A stretch of DNA of 64,000 nt, taken from contig PKTM01000012.1 in the NCBI GenBank assembly GCA_002869145.1, positions 1 through 64,000 of the forward strand, in the 5' to 3' direction. Each line of letters starts with the position of its first letter. Position 1 is the stretch's first letter. Made by a program: the position numbers and the translations under genes. This stretch comes from Denitrovibrio sp. (lineage in GTDB: Bacteria > Chrysiogenota > Deferribacteres > Deferribacterales > Geovibrionaceae). Positions 44,470 to 53,152 of this stretch are shown in pieces. The notes beneath the pieces are model-generated. The model had not been told where the DNA came from. It did not search any database and worked only from the letters and a program-made list of their open reading frames with translations.

Positions 44470-45275
44470 GAAAATAACCTCATTATCTTGTCCCCCATCA
44501 TCAGTGTTATGTTGTGCTTTTTGAAAACTACAAACACAGTGCACCATAAAAAGACAAATGCCCAGTCTTTCACAGCAAATCCGCCTCGCTGCTCTATGTT
44601 AAGGTTTCCATTAAAGCCTCTGCTGTACATGGCCTGATGCATACGTCCTGCTCTGTCTATGGTGCGCAGAAGCAGCTGCCCAAAAATTGATGAGTAAATT
44701 TTCACCCCTGTCTTTCTTCCGCACTGACGGATATCTTTTGCCATAAACATGCGCCCCGCCTCTTCTGAAAGCACAAATATGTATCTGTATAAAAACATAA
44801 GCTGATTCACAAATATGTCCGGCACATAAAGCGACCCTAAAGCGCCACAGACCCGATAAAAACCTGTAGTACATATGAGTATCAGAACACAAAGCACTGA
44901 AAGTGTGAACTTCAGCATAATCGAGGCAAAAGAGATATATCCGCCAGTGATTTTCATTCCAAAATGGCTGGCTATCACCTGCTGGTCGGCAAAGATATTG
45001 CCAAAACCAACCATAAGCGCAAAAGGTGAAACGATGAGAAGAGTTTTGCCCAGATAACCCGCGGGGAGCTCACCAATGACAATAAGCAATGCAGGAAATA
45101 TGAAAAACGGTAAAAGATCAGTAACACTATACCTGTTAAAAGAGACGATAAAAACTATGAAGATGATGCTGGTGAGAAGCTTTGATAAAGGGTGAAGCCT
45201 GTGCAGAGGGGTGGATTTCTCCGCCAGTTCGTCCATGTAGCTTATCTGTATGAACTGCTTTTCAATTTTTGACAT
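44466..45275 (-). CDS. nikQ: ECF-type nickel transporter T component (CbiQ/NikQ)
   Basis: The 269-residue membrane protein has six predicted spans and the coupling motif of CbiQ in AGRMFMAKDIRQCGRK and DRAGRMHQAMYSRGF. It joins the ATPase to the substrate-binding membrane part. It overlaps nikO by four bases and follows nikMN by one base. Confidence 0.88.
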   Translation of the reverse strand: MSKIEKQFIQISYMDELAEKSTPLHRLHPLSKLLTSIIFIVFIVSFNRYSVTDLLPFFIFPALLIVIGELPAGYLGKTLLIVSPFALMVGFGNIFADQQVIASHFGMKITGGYISFASIMLKFTLSVLCVLILICTTGFYRVCGALGSLYVPDIFVNQLMFLYRYIFVLSEEAGRMFMAKDIRQCGRKTGVKIYSSIFGQLLLRTIDRAGRMHQAMYSRGFNGNLNIEQRGGFAVKDWAFVFLWCTVFVVFKKHNITLMMGDKIMRLFS

Positions 45276-45276
45276 G

Positions 45277-46257
45277 TCAGTTTTCCGCTCTTCTTTTTAT
45301 CATCTTTAAAAAGAATGCACTGAAAAAAACAAATGCTAAAACAGCAATACTGCCAAAAATTCCGGCTGCATAACTTCCAGATTCAGGCGCATCTTTAAAA
45401 GAGTAATCAGGCATAACAGCTACTCCCGACTGTATGCTTTCCGCTGCCTTGTGGACACTGCCGTTATTTGATAAAGGCTCGTAACTGTCTGTGGAGTTCA
45501 TTAAAGACCATTCCAGACCGTCTGGGTTTCCGGATGCATAAATTGAAACTACCCCACCTGTTATAAGTTCAGCTGCAAGCATAGCCAAAGCAGGTTTGTA
45601 AACACTTCCGCTGTGCTGATTGGCACTCAGCATCTCTGGTCTTGCCTGAAGTATGAAAAGTAGTATAAGTGCTGTTACTGCACCCTCCACCGCGCCTATG
45701 GCAAGGTGAATAGGCTGCATTAAAAACAGAAAAGAAGAGAAGCTGATATCTGTCATACCGGAGACCACTGTTTCTGTAACAACAGCAAACGAACCCATCT
45801 GAAGAGCTATGACAGCAGAAACAAAAGCAGCAAGCGCAATCAGCTTTCTGTCACTTGCCCCCCCTGCTATCTTTTTATATACAAGCGGATAGACTATATA
45901 ACATGTAAAAAAACCTAAGTTAAAAATGTTGCACCCGAGGGCAAGCAGACCGCCGTCTGCGAAAAAGAAAGCCTGTATGGTTAAAACGGAAGCTATAGAA
46001 ACAAAGGCCGCATGAGGTCCAAGCAGCACAGCCAGAAGAAGAGTACCCGTAAGGTGCCCGCTGGAACCTGTTGCGGGGATGGAAAAATTTACCATCTGGG
46101 CGGCAAAGACAAATGCTGCCAGAACACCCATCAAAGGTACAATTTTTTCGTCCATATCATTTTGTATTTTTCTGCATCCGTAGCCGAGAATTGCTAAAGA
46201 TACTGTCCAGCCTGCTGCACCCACTGCGGGGGATACAAGCGCGTCTGCCATATGCAA
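45277..46257 (-). CDS. nikM: ECF-type nickel transporter substrate subunit (CbiM/NikM with N-like tail)
   Basis: The 326-residue protein starts MHMADALVSPAVG, where the N-terminal Met-His-Met chelates the metal, as in all CbiM/NikM proteins. Motifs NFSIPATGSSGHLTGTLLLAVLLGPHAAF and LGCNIFNLGFFTCY follow. The C-terminal part has a short soluble loop (DGLEWSLMN) and one more span, like the separate NikN/CbiN or PDGLE domain, so it is a fused NikMN. It captures Ni2+ (or Co2+) at the membrane. Confidence 0.9.
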   Translation of the reverse strand: MHMADALVSPAVGAAGWTVSLAILGYGCRKIQNDMDEKIVPLMGVLAAFVFAAQMVNFSIPATGSSGHLTGTLLLAVLLGPHAAFVSIASVLTIQAFFFADGGLLALGCNIFNLGFFTCYIVYPLVYKKIAGGASDRKLIALAAFVSAVIALQMGSFAVVTETVVSGMTDISFSSFLFLMQPIHLAIGAVEGAVTALILLFILQARPEMLSANQHSGSVYKPALAMLAAELITGGVVSIYASGNPDGLEWSLMNSTDSYEPLSNNGSVHKAAESIQSGVAVMPDYSFKDAPESGSYAAGIFGSIAVLAFVFFSAFFLKMIKRRAEN

Positions 46258-46274
46258 TGTCTTACCCTCTTAAT

Positions 46275-46691
46275 TTAACCCAGATTACCGCCGGTTGTCC
46301 CCTTCATAAGCGAGCAGTGCTTAACTCCCTTCACAGACTTAAGCTCTCTGTAAAGACTGTTTATATCCGAAGCATCACCTTTCAGCACCAGAACTTCCAT
46401 GCAGTTGTTATGATCAAGGTGCACATGCTGGGAGCAAACCACCAGATTTTCAAAATTGTGCTGAATATGTACAAGGCTCTCCATCAGTCCGCCTTTGTGG
46501 TGGTCGTACACGATGCTCAAAGATGCGGCAACATCTGTCCCCTCTTTCCACTCTTCGTCCACCAGAAGATTTCTTATGAGGTGTTTCACCGCTTCCGAAC
46601 GGGAAGGAAATCCATTTTCCGTAAGGTAGCTTTCAAATTTTTCTAACAGGGAATCCTCAATAGAGACAGTTATTCTGGAAACTCTGGACAT
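46275..46691 (-). CDS. nikR: Nickel-responsive regulator NikR
   Basis: The 138-residue protein has a ribbon-helix-helix domain (SRITVSIEDSLLEKFE) and an ACT-like metal domain. The nickel ligands H78, H89, H91 and C97 have the exact spacing of E. coli NikR H76, H87, H89, C95. The start at ATG 46691 follows GAGGGGTTGG; the longer frame from 46754 has no such site. It should repress nikMQO at high nickel. It stands just upstream of nikM on the same strand. Confidence 0.93.
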   Translation of the reverse strand: MSRVSRITVSIEDSLLEKFESYLTENGFPSRSEAVKHLIRNLLVDEEWKEGTDVAASLSIVYDHHKGGLMESLVHIQHNFENLVVCSQHVHLDHNNCMEVLVLKGDASDINSLYRELKSVKGVKHCSLMKGTTGGNLG

Positions 46692-46704
46692 TTGCCAACC
46701 CCTC

Positions 46705-46733
46705 GGTAATACTTTTTTAAAAATAATATTACC
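46705..46733 (-). promoter_or_regulatory. Candidate NikR operator
   Basis: A perfect inverted repeat GGTAATA-N15-TATTACC lies 14 bases ahead of the nikR start. Size and separation of the half-sites match the two-half-site style of NikR operators, for which GTATGA-N16-TCATAC is known. Autoregulation of nikR and the nik operon is inferred. Confidence 0.6.
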
Positions 46734-46810
46734 ACATCTTTTATCTTTTAGCATATTTTTTCAAAATTTATACACTTGTATTCTGATATATCCGGCATTA
46801 CAATTTACAC

Positions 46811-47032
46811 ATGAATGCAGATTTCGGAAAAACACTTATTATTATCGGGGCTATCATAATGGCTGCTGGCGTGGTCTATATTATCCTGTCCAAAACAGGG
46901 ATAAACCTAGGAAAACTCCCCGGTGACATACACATTAAGAAGGACAACTTTTCTTTTCATTTTCCGATAGTTACATCGATAGTAATAAGCATTGTCATCA
47001 CCCTTATCCTGAACTTCTTTTTCAGAAAATAA
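46811..47032 (+). CDS. DUF2905 small membrane protein
   Basis: A 73-residue protein with two spans and the DUF2905 core GINLGKLPGDIHIKKDNFSFHFP. The family is widespread and has no known function. It is divergent from nikR. Confidence 0.88.
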   Translation: MNADFGKTLIIIGAIIMAAGVVYIILSKTGINLGKLPGDIHIKKDNFSFHFPIVTSIVISIVITLILNFFFRK

Positions 47033-47157
47033 TTATTTATCCAAACTGTAATTTAATACTTGAATAATTGCGGTAAAAGCGTATGTTTTCTGCGGTCTGC
47101 ATAATTATTTTCAGACGGCGGCAGTGTCTCTGGGCTTATGTCTTTCGGAGGCTTATT

Positions 47158-47862
47158 ATGAGGTTTAGTATTCCGGATTTTAATATCAGCAGGCAACCGG
47201 ATGAAACCACATGCGGCCCCACCTGCCTGCACTCTGTTCTCAGTTTCTTTGGAAGCACTGTGACTCTCAAAGATGTGATAGACAATGTTGACAGCTTAAA
47301 CAACGGCGGCACACTCTCTGTGATGCTCGCCAACTATGCACTTAGAAAAGGTTTTAATGCAACAACTTACACTTACAACCTTCAGCTTTTTGACCCGACG
47401 TGGTTTAAAAAAGGTGTAGATCTGGCAGACAAGCTAAAAAAACAGGCTGAGATCAAAACCGGCGAAACTCTTCTTAAGGCAACCAGCGAGTATCTGAAAT
47501 ATCTGGAACTTGGCGGAAACATTTTATACAAAGATATGTCCCCTTACCTTATACGTAAAATTCTTAATTCCGGAACCCCGATAATATGCGGTCTGAGCTC
47601 GACTTACCTATACAACTCCATGAGAGAATATGGCGAAAACTGCGATTATGATGACATAAAGGGCGTGCCCTCCGGTCATTTTGTTGTTGTTTACGGCTAC
47701 GATTCAAATAAACGAAAAGTCTTTGTGGCTGACCCGCTGCTTCCTAATCCAAGATCAAGCACACAGCTGTACAGCGTATCTATGAGCCATCTCATCTGTT
47801 CCATACTGCTAGGTGTGCTCACATACGACTCCAAACTGCTTATAATAGAACCCCCAAGGTGA
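47158..47862 (+). CDS. C39-like peptidase of an amidoligase cluster
   Basis: The 234-residue protein carries a papain-like cysteine protease fold: C19 in ETTCGPTCLHSVLSFFG, the catalytic His in SGHFVVVYGYD, and Asp in VADPLLP. GGAGG at 47147-47151 fixes the start at ATG 47158, though the frame is open from 47083. It precedes a RimK-like ATP-grasp and a GCS2-type ligase, a set known as an amide-metabolite cluster. The role would be to cut or transfer an amide product (inference). Confidence 0.8.
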   Translation: MRFSIPDFNISRQPDETTCGPTCLHSVLSFFGSTVTLKDVIDNVDSLNNGGTLSVMLANYALRKGFNATTYTYNLQLFDPTWFKKGVDLADKLKKQAEIKTGETLLKATSEYLKYLELGGNILYKDMSPYLIRKILNSGTPIICGLSSTYLYNSMREYGENCDYDDIKGVPSGHFVVVYGYDSNKRKVFVADPLLPNPRSSTQLYSVSMSHLICSILLGVLTYDSKLLIIEPPR

Positions 47863-47865
47863 AAA

Positions 47866-49332
47866 ATGAAAAAGATCATAATTGTAAACAACCCTTCTGA
47901 GTGGGCTTTTGACGTTCCAGAAGTGGAGGTTGTCTCAGCAGTAGACTATCTGACCAGATCGGACTTTATGGACAGCAAGAAACTGGAAATATTTAATCTC
48001 TGTAAGTCATACGGCTATCAGAGCTACGGATATTACGTATCTTTGCTGGCTGAGGCGAGGGGTCACAAGGCTCTCCCTTCCATAAAGACCATACAGTACA
48101 TGAAATCAAGAACCATGATAAAGGTTCTCTCAGATGAGCACGATTTGATGATACAAAAGCTTTTGGGCACTATTGTGTCCGAAGAATTTGTACTGAGTAT
48201 CTATTTCGGGCACAACCTTGCAAAAAAGTATGAAAAACTGAGTCTGGCTCTCTTTCGTATATTCGATGCGCCTTTTCTGCGTGCCAGCTTTGTGAAAACC
48301 AAAAAGAAGTGGCTGCTTCAAAATGTAGAACCGATACCTGCCAGCAGCATTCCGGAAGATCATAAAGACTTTGCAGAATCTGCGGCAAAAGAATACTTCA
48401 CTACACAGCGTCACTACACCACACGAAAGAAGAACTATCTCTATGATATGGCTATACTGGTGAACGAAAACGAGCCGATGCCCCCTTCTAATGACAAGGC
48501 GATAAACAAATTTGTTGGCGCAGCCAGAGACCTTGGCATTAACGCCATTTTGATACAAAAAGATGATGCAGTGAAAATATCCCAGTTTGACGCACTTTTC
48601 ATAAGAGAGACCACAAATGTTAACCACAACACCTATTCCATAGCAAGAAAGGCTGAGGCTGAAGGGCTTATTGTGGTGGACGAACCCGCATCAATAATGC
48701 GCTGCACAAACAAGGTATACCTTGCAGAACTGCTCAATGCAAAAAATGTAGCAACACCGAAAACAATTATTGTCCATAAAGGAAACATGAACGAAATGCC
48801 CTGGGGTCTGGACATGCCTGTAATACTGAAACTGCCCGACAGCTCTTTCTCTCAGGGAGTGCTGAAAGTTGACAGCATTCAGGACTGCAAAGCAACCGCG
48901 GCGAAAATGCTTGAGAAATCAGCACTCATAATAGCTCAGCAGTTCATGCCCACTGACTATGACTGGCGTGTTGGGGTCTTCGATGGTCAGCCTCTTTACG
49001 TCTGTAAATATTTTATGGCTCACAAGCACTGGCAGATAATAAAAAAAGACGACAAAGGGAAGGTAAAATACGGTTCTTACGAGACAATTCTGGCTCAGGC
49101 AGCACCGAAAGAGGTTATTAGCACCGCACTAAAGGCCTGCTCTGCAATAGGCAAAAGCTTGTACGGTGTGGATATAAAACAGGTTGGAAACAAGTTCTAT
49201 GTAATAGAGGTAAACGACAATCCGAGCATAGAAACTGGGCTTGAAGACAAGGTTCTGAAAGATGAACTCTATTTTAAGATAATGAAAGTGTTCAGAGACA
49301 GGCTGGACAGAACTATGCTGTGGAAGGGCTAA
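47866..49332 (+). CDS. RimK-like ATP-grasp ligase with RLAN N-terminal domain
   Basis: The 488-residue protein has an N-terminal domain of about 200 residues of the RimK-like (RLAN) type and a C-terminal ATP-grasp. ATP-grasp marks are VATPKTIIVHKG, DMPVILKLPDSSFSQGV, WRVGVFDGQPLYVCKYFM and the metal pair EVNDNPSIETG. It forms amide bonds from a carboxylate and an amine with ATP. It follows the peptidase gene by three bases and overlaps the GCS2 gene by one base. The substrates are unknown. Confidence 0.85.
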   Translation: MKKIIIVNNPSEWAFDVPEVEVVSAVDYLTRSDFMDSKKLEIFNLCKSYGYQSYGYYVSLLAEARGHKALPSIKTIQYMKSRTMIKVLSDEHDLMIQKLLGTIVSEEFVLSIYFGHNLAKKYEKLSLALFRIFDAPFLRASFVKTKKKWLLQNVEPIPASSIPEDHKDFAESAAKEYFTTQRHYTTRKKNYLYDMAILVNENEPMPPSNDKAINKFVGAARDLGINAILIQKDDAVKISQFDALFIRETTNVNHNTYSIARKAEAEGLIVVDEPASIMRCTNKVYLAELLNAKNVATPKTIIVHKGNMNEMPWGLDMPVILKLPDSSFSQGVLKVDSIQDCKATAAKMLEKSALIIAQQFMPTDYDWRVGVFDGQPLYVCKYFMAHKHWQIIKKDDKGKVKYGSYETILAQAAPKEVISTALKACSAIGKSLYGVDIKQVGNKFYVIEVNDNPSIETGLEDKVLKDELYFKIMKVFRDRLDRTMLWKG

Positions 49333-50006
49333 TGAGCAAATACAACCTTTTTGAAGGATACGGCATCGAAATAGAATACATGATAGTAGATGCTGAAACA
49401 TATAAAGTGACTCCTGTGGCAGACATGCTGCTCTCTAAACTCGCAGGTGAACCTGTGAGCGAGTATTCAGAAGACGGTTTAGGGTATTCAAACGAACTGG
49501 TAAAGCACGTCATAGAACTGAAAACTGACGGCCCTGCAAAAAGTCTTGAGCATCTCGCAAATCAGTTTCACAAAGGTGTGCAGAGGGTGTCTGAGATACT
49601 CAAAGATATGAACTGCATACTGATGCCTACCGCCATGCACCCTTTTATGGTGCCTGAGAAAGAGACTCAGCTATGGCAGGATGAAAGTGCAGAGATATAT
49701 GAAACATATGACAGGATATTCAACTGTAAAGGGCATGGCTGGTCGAACCTTCAGAGTGTGCATATAAACCTCCCCTTTGCCGGTGACGAACAGTTCAGAA
49801 GGCTCCATGCCGCCATAAGACCTATACTCCCTATAATACCAGCACTGGCTGCATCATCTCCTATTGTGGAGAGAGAGGTCACAGGAATTTTAGATAACAG
49901 GCTTGCTTTTTACAGAAAAAATCAGAGAACTGTCCCTGAAGTTGCAGGGAGTATCATACCGGAAAGGGTTTATACTGAAGCGGAGTATAATAAAGATATT
50001 TTCTAG
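49332..50006 (+). CDS. GCS2-type glutamate-cysteine ligase-like enzyme, N-terminal part, ended by in-frame stop
   Basis: The 224 residues match the front of GCS2/YbdK-type carboxylate-amine ligases: EGYGIEIEYMIVD, GLGYSNELVKHVIELKTDGPA, and LMPTAMHPFM. The start ATG 49332 follows GGAAGGG and overlaps the ATP-grasp stop by one base; the GTG 49320 start is unlikely. TAG at 50004-50006 cuts the frame, and homologous sequence resumes directly after it. Together the two halves give 355 codons, the normal size. In this cluster the enzyme would supply the second amide bond (inference). Confidence 0.7.
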   Translation: MSKYNLFEGYGIEIEYMIVDAETYKVTPVADMLLSKLAGEPVSEYSEDGLGYSNELVKHVIELKTDGPAKSLEHLANQFHKGVQRVSEILKDMNCILMPTAMHPFMVPEKETQLWQDESAEIYETYDRIFNCKGHGWSNLQSVHINLPFAGDEQFRRLHAAIRPILPIIPALAASSPIVEREVTGILDNRLAFYRKNQRTVPEVAGSIIPERVYTEAEYNKDIF

Positions 50007-50396
50007 GTTATCAAAAAGGCTATAGCGCCCCACGATCCTGAAGAAATCCTTGACCCAATCTGGCTGAACTCCAGAGGAGCAATAGCGAGGTTTGACAGGG
50101 GAGCAATAGAGATACGTCTGATCGACGTGCAGGAATGCCCGAAGGCTGATATAGCCGTAGCACTTCTCGTGAGCGAATCTGTTCGGCTTTTGACAAAATA
50201 TAACAATATCGAAAAACTTTGCCGGATTGATGAAAAGAGACTGCTTGAGATACTTCTCTCGTGTATCAAAGATGGCGAAAACACTCTGATAGATGACATG
50301 GATTACCTAAGCATCTTTGACATTGAGGAGCCTGTTAGAGCTTCCGAAATATGGAAATATCTCTTTTTTGAAACCGGTGTGAATAAAAACGCCTAG
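50007..50396 (+). pseudogene. C-terminal part of the GCS2-type ligase, same frame after the stop
   Basis: Reading on in frame after TAG gives VIKKAIAPHDPEEILDP and the conserved GCS2 core NSRGAIARFDRGAIEIRLID, with VQECPKADIAV after it. This carries active-site residues of the family, so a protein ended at 50006 should be inactive. There is no ribosome site in this part. The following 127 bases (50397-50523) show no gene. Confidence 0.75.
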
Positions 50397-50523
50397 TACA
50401 GCGGTGCGCTAACTAACATATTTGATAACGGAACTTTGAGCACACGGATAAAAAAGAGCAGGCGGAGCATTTCAGAAACATATATAAAGCTGTGCGAATG
50501 TCTTATCAACAACAAGGTATACA

Positions 50524-51201
50524 ATGACTGAGCTGATAGTCACCTGTGAACATGCAACGCCTTATTTGCCTGATAATACTATTGCCATACCTGGTGACGT
50601 ACCAGAACACCGCCTATACGACAAAGGTGCTCTTGAATGTGCGGAACACTTTGCAAAACTTACCAGTGCTAAGCTCTTCACTTTTGCTGTCTCAAGACTG
50701 CTGGTGGATGGAAACAGGAGCGTGAGCAACCCTAACCTGTTTTCAAAATACGCAAAAGCTATGGACGAGGATAAACGGCATCAGGCACTTCAGGAGTATT
50801 ACCTCCCTTTCAGAAGAGGGGTATATGAGGCTGTTTCCGCAAGCAAATTTGTTATCCACCTGTCCTTTCACTCATTCACATCTGAGCTGTACGGAAAGGT
50901 TCGGGACTATGAAGCAGGCATACTTTTTGACCCTGCAAGAGTAAATGAGAAAAAAATTGCAAAAGAGCTGATAAGATATCTTACAAAACATGCAGGCATA
51001 CGTGTTAAAAGCAATAAACCATACAAAGGCAGTGCTGACGGACACACAACCTCTCTCAGAAGTCAATTCAGCAAAGACAGATACACAGGCATAGAAATTG
51101 AACTTTCGCATAAACTGAGCATTGAAGAGATGCTTGGTATCACAGATGTTATCGCAACATATTTCCAACCCATTATTGCATCAAACAGCCAAGTAGTTTA
51201 A
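50524..51201 (+). CDS. N-formylglutamate amidohydrolase-like enzyme
   Basis: The 225-residue protein starts with VTCEHAT, the metal-site motif of the family, and has [27 protein letters not shown] and a C-terminal [14 protein letters not shown]. Members cleave a C-N amide bond next to a carboxylate. Homologs often lie beside ATP-grasp/GCS2 pairs, so it probably trims the cluster product. AAGGTATACA precedes the ATG. Confidence 0.85.
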   Translation: MTELIVTCEHATPYLPDNTIAIPGDVPEHRLYDKGALECAEHFAKLTSAKLFTFAVSRLLVDGNRSVSNPNLFSKYAKAMDEDKRHQALQEYYLPFRRGVYEAVSASKFVIHLSFHSFTSELYGKVRDYEAGILFDPARVNEKKIAKELIRYLTKHAGIRVKSNKPYKGSADGHTTSLRSQFSKDRYTGIEIELSHKLSIEEMLGITDVIATYFQPIIASNSQVV

Positions 51202-51241
51202 ACTTTGTCCAGAAAGCAAAACTAACAAAAAGAGGCTTGAT

Positions 51242-51661
51242 ATGAAGTCATTTCGCAAAGAGCTCTGGTTTGACACCAGAGAGCGTATGGAGTTTATTAA
51301 TATCAATCACGATGTGGAACAGTGCATCAGAGAGAGCGGGATAAAAGAAGGACTTTGCCTTGTTAATGCTATGCATATAACAGCTTCTGTCTTTATAAAC
51401 GACAACGAAAGCGGACTCCATCAGGACTATAAGGACTGGCTGGAGGAGCTGGCTCCCCACGAACCACTCTCCAGATACCGTCACAACCTAACCGGAGAAG
51501 ACAACGGAGATGCGCACCACAAAAGACAGATAATGGGGAGAGAGGTCACAGTGGCCGTCACAAACGGAAAGCTTGACTTCGGACCTTGGGAGTGTATCTT
51601 TTACGGAGAATTCGACGGTCGAAGACGCAAAAGAGTTTTGGTTAAAATAATAGGCGAATAA
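51242..51661 (+). CDS. YjbQ-family protein (UPF0047)
   Basis: The 139-residue protein has the YjbQ pattern: [40 protein letters not shown]-like residues in [15 protein letters not shown] and [14 protein letters not shown]. coli YjbQ has thiamine-phosphate synthase side activity. Position in the cluster is close but no functional link is clear. Confidence 0.88.
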   Translation: MKSFRKELWFDTRERMEFININHDVEQCIRESGIKEGLCLVNAMHITASVFINDNESGLHQDYKDWLEELAPHEPLSRYRHNLTGEDNGDAHHKRQIMGREVTVAVTNGKLDFGPWECIFYGEFDGRRRKRVLVKIIGE

Positions 51662-51735
51662 GACCTGTAATAGTTCATACTGAGCCTGCTTAAAAATTTG
51701 AGCATATCAGAGTGACGCAAAAGGAGTTTGTAAAC

Positions 51736-52584
51736 TTGATTTTACATATATCACATAACGATCTGGATGGAGTCACCTGCGGTGCTCTGACCAAAAGATT
51801 CCTTAAAGACGTAGATAATATATTCTGCAACTACAACGAAATAGACCCTATTCTGGAAGAGGTGAGTCTCAGAAAGTATGACCAGATACTGATAACAGAC
51901 ATGTCGCCCAGTAAAAGAGGGATAAACTATGTTCTGGGTGAAATAGAGGTTCTGGTTATAGACCACCACGAGACCTCCGCATGGCTGAAAGATGTCACCG
52001 CCACCATTCATAATATTAAAAAAAGTGCTACACTGCTCACTTATGAATGGCTTCGTGATATGGGCAAAGACGTATCAGATTATGAAGAGCTGGCGAACTG
52101 CGTGAATGACTATGACATGTGGCATCTGAAAAGAGAAGACAGCCTGCAGATGAATATGCTTTTTATGAAGCTTGGAGTTCAACGATATCTGGAAAGGTTT
52201 TCTAAAAAGTCATTTTCCACCTTCACCCATGACGAACAGCTCATAGTGGAGCTGGAAACCGAAAGACGTGACAAATACATTTATGCCGCAAGCAAATCGT
52301 GTGAAGTATTTAAAGATACTGATGGGCTTGAGGTATTTGTAGTTTTCGCCGAAGAGTATAATTCTGAGCTTGGCAACTACATAATAAAAGAGCTCGGCGC
52401 TGATTATGTGGTGCTAATCAACATGCAGCGCAAGAAAGTCTCCCTGCGCTCCAGAGCGGATGTAGACGTGCGCCGCATAGCTGAGATGAACGGAGGCGGC
52501 GGACATATGAACGCCGCTGGGTTTCCGCTCAATTTTGAATTCAGTACAATAGATTTTCTAATAGAAGCAGGTATTACACATTAA
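51736..52584 (+). CDS. DHH-family phosphoesterase
   Basis: A 282-residue protein with HNDLDGVTCGA at the start (a variant of DhhxD), DHHETSAWL in the middle and the DHHA1 motif GGGGHMNAAGF at the end. The metal residues are present, so it should cut phosphoester or phosphodiester bonds (nanoRNase or similar). TTG at 51736 is chosen as start because AAAGGAG lies nine bases before it; GTG at 51712 is an alternative. Its stop overlaps the engB start region by five bases. Confidence 0.85.
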   Translation: MILHISHNDLDGVTCGALTKRFLKDVDNIFCNYNEIDPILEEVSLRKYDQILITDMSPSKRGINYVLGEIEVLVIDHHETSAWLKDVTATIHNIKKSATLLTYEWLRDMGKDVSDYEELANCVNDYDMWHLKREDSLQMNMLFMKLGVQRYLERFSKKSFSTFTHDEQLIVELETERRDKYIYAASKSCEVFKDTDGLEVFVVFAEEYNSELGNYIIKELGADYVVLINMQRKKVSLRSRADVDVRRIAEMNGGGGHMNAAGFPLNFEFSTIDFLIEAGITH

Positions 52585-53152
52585 AGCTGAATTTATAACC
52601 TCTGCTAAAGAGCCAAAAGGCTATCCTGAGACAGAATTTCCGGAAGTAGCCTTTGCCGGACGAAGCAACGTCGGAAAATCAAGCATGATAAACACTCTGC
52701 TCGGCACAAAAAAACTTGTAAAAGTGGGCAAAACCCCAGGCAAGACAAGACTGGTTAACTTCTTTCTGGTTGATGACAAGCTTATGCTGGTGGATCTGCC
52801 CGGCTATGGGTTTGCCAAGGTTTCAAAAGCAGAGAAAGCTCAGTGGGGTGAAACCATTGAAAACTATTTCACCGAACGCACCCAGCTTTCCGCATGTGTG
52901 TTGATACTAGACATAAGACGTGACCCGAACGGGGATGACCTTGGCATGCTGTTCTGGCTTCAGCACTATAACGTCCGGGCAATCATTGCGCTAACCAAGT
53001 GCGATAAACTATCTAACAACCAACAGATTTCAAGGCTGGCGAAAATAAGTAAACAGCTTAACATAGACCGCGAAAGCTTTGTGCTGTTCTCATCTCTCAC
53101 AAGAAAGGGGAAAGATGAAATTTGGAAAAAGATCGAAGAGACCACCGCTTAA
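52580..53152 (+). CDS. engB: GTP-binding ribosome assembly protein EngB (YsxC), apparent ATT start
   Basis: The 190-residue GTPase has G1 GRSNVGKSS, G3 DLPGYG and G4 TKCDK. It helps assemble the 50S subunit. The N-terminus (KAEFITSAKEPKGYPETEFPEVAFAG) is conserved and must be included, which forces a start upstream of ATG 52685. The only fitting initiator is ATT at 52580, which overlaps the DHH stop as ATTAA and follows AGCAGG by nine bases. No ATG, GTG or TTG lies in frame between the stop codon at 52562 and 52685. Confidence 0.9.
   Translation: MKAEFITSAKEPKGYPETEFPEVAFAGRSNVGKSSMINTLLGTKKLVKVGKTPGKTRLVNFFLVDDKLMLVDLPGYGFAKVSKAEKAQWGETIENYFTERTQLSACVLILDIRRDPNGDDLGMLFWLQHYNVRAIIALTKCDKLSNNQQISRLAKISKQLNIDRESFVLFSSLTRKGKDEIWKKIEETTA

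Noticed and set aside
43723-44547. Longer form of NikO starting at 44547
   Set aside because: It would overlap nikQ by 82 bases; ATG 44469 has a ribosome site and fits the family start.
51662-51735. Possible degenerate copy of a dispersed intergenic repeat (ATACTGAG...TCAGAGTGACG)
   Set aside because: Only one decayed copy can be read and the window has no clear second copy; also part of it is the ribosome site of the DHH gene.
53079-53114. TTG start for the PLD-like gene
   Set aside because: The added residues lie inside engB and precede the signal peptide; ATG 53115 has a good ribosome site.
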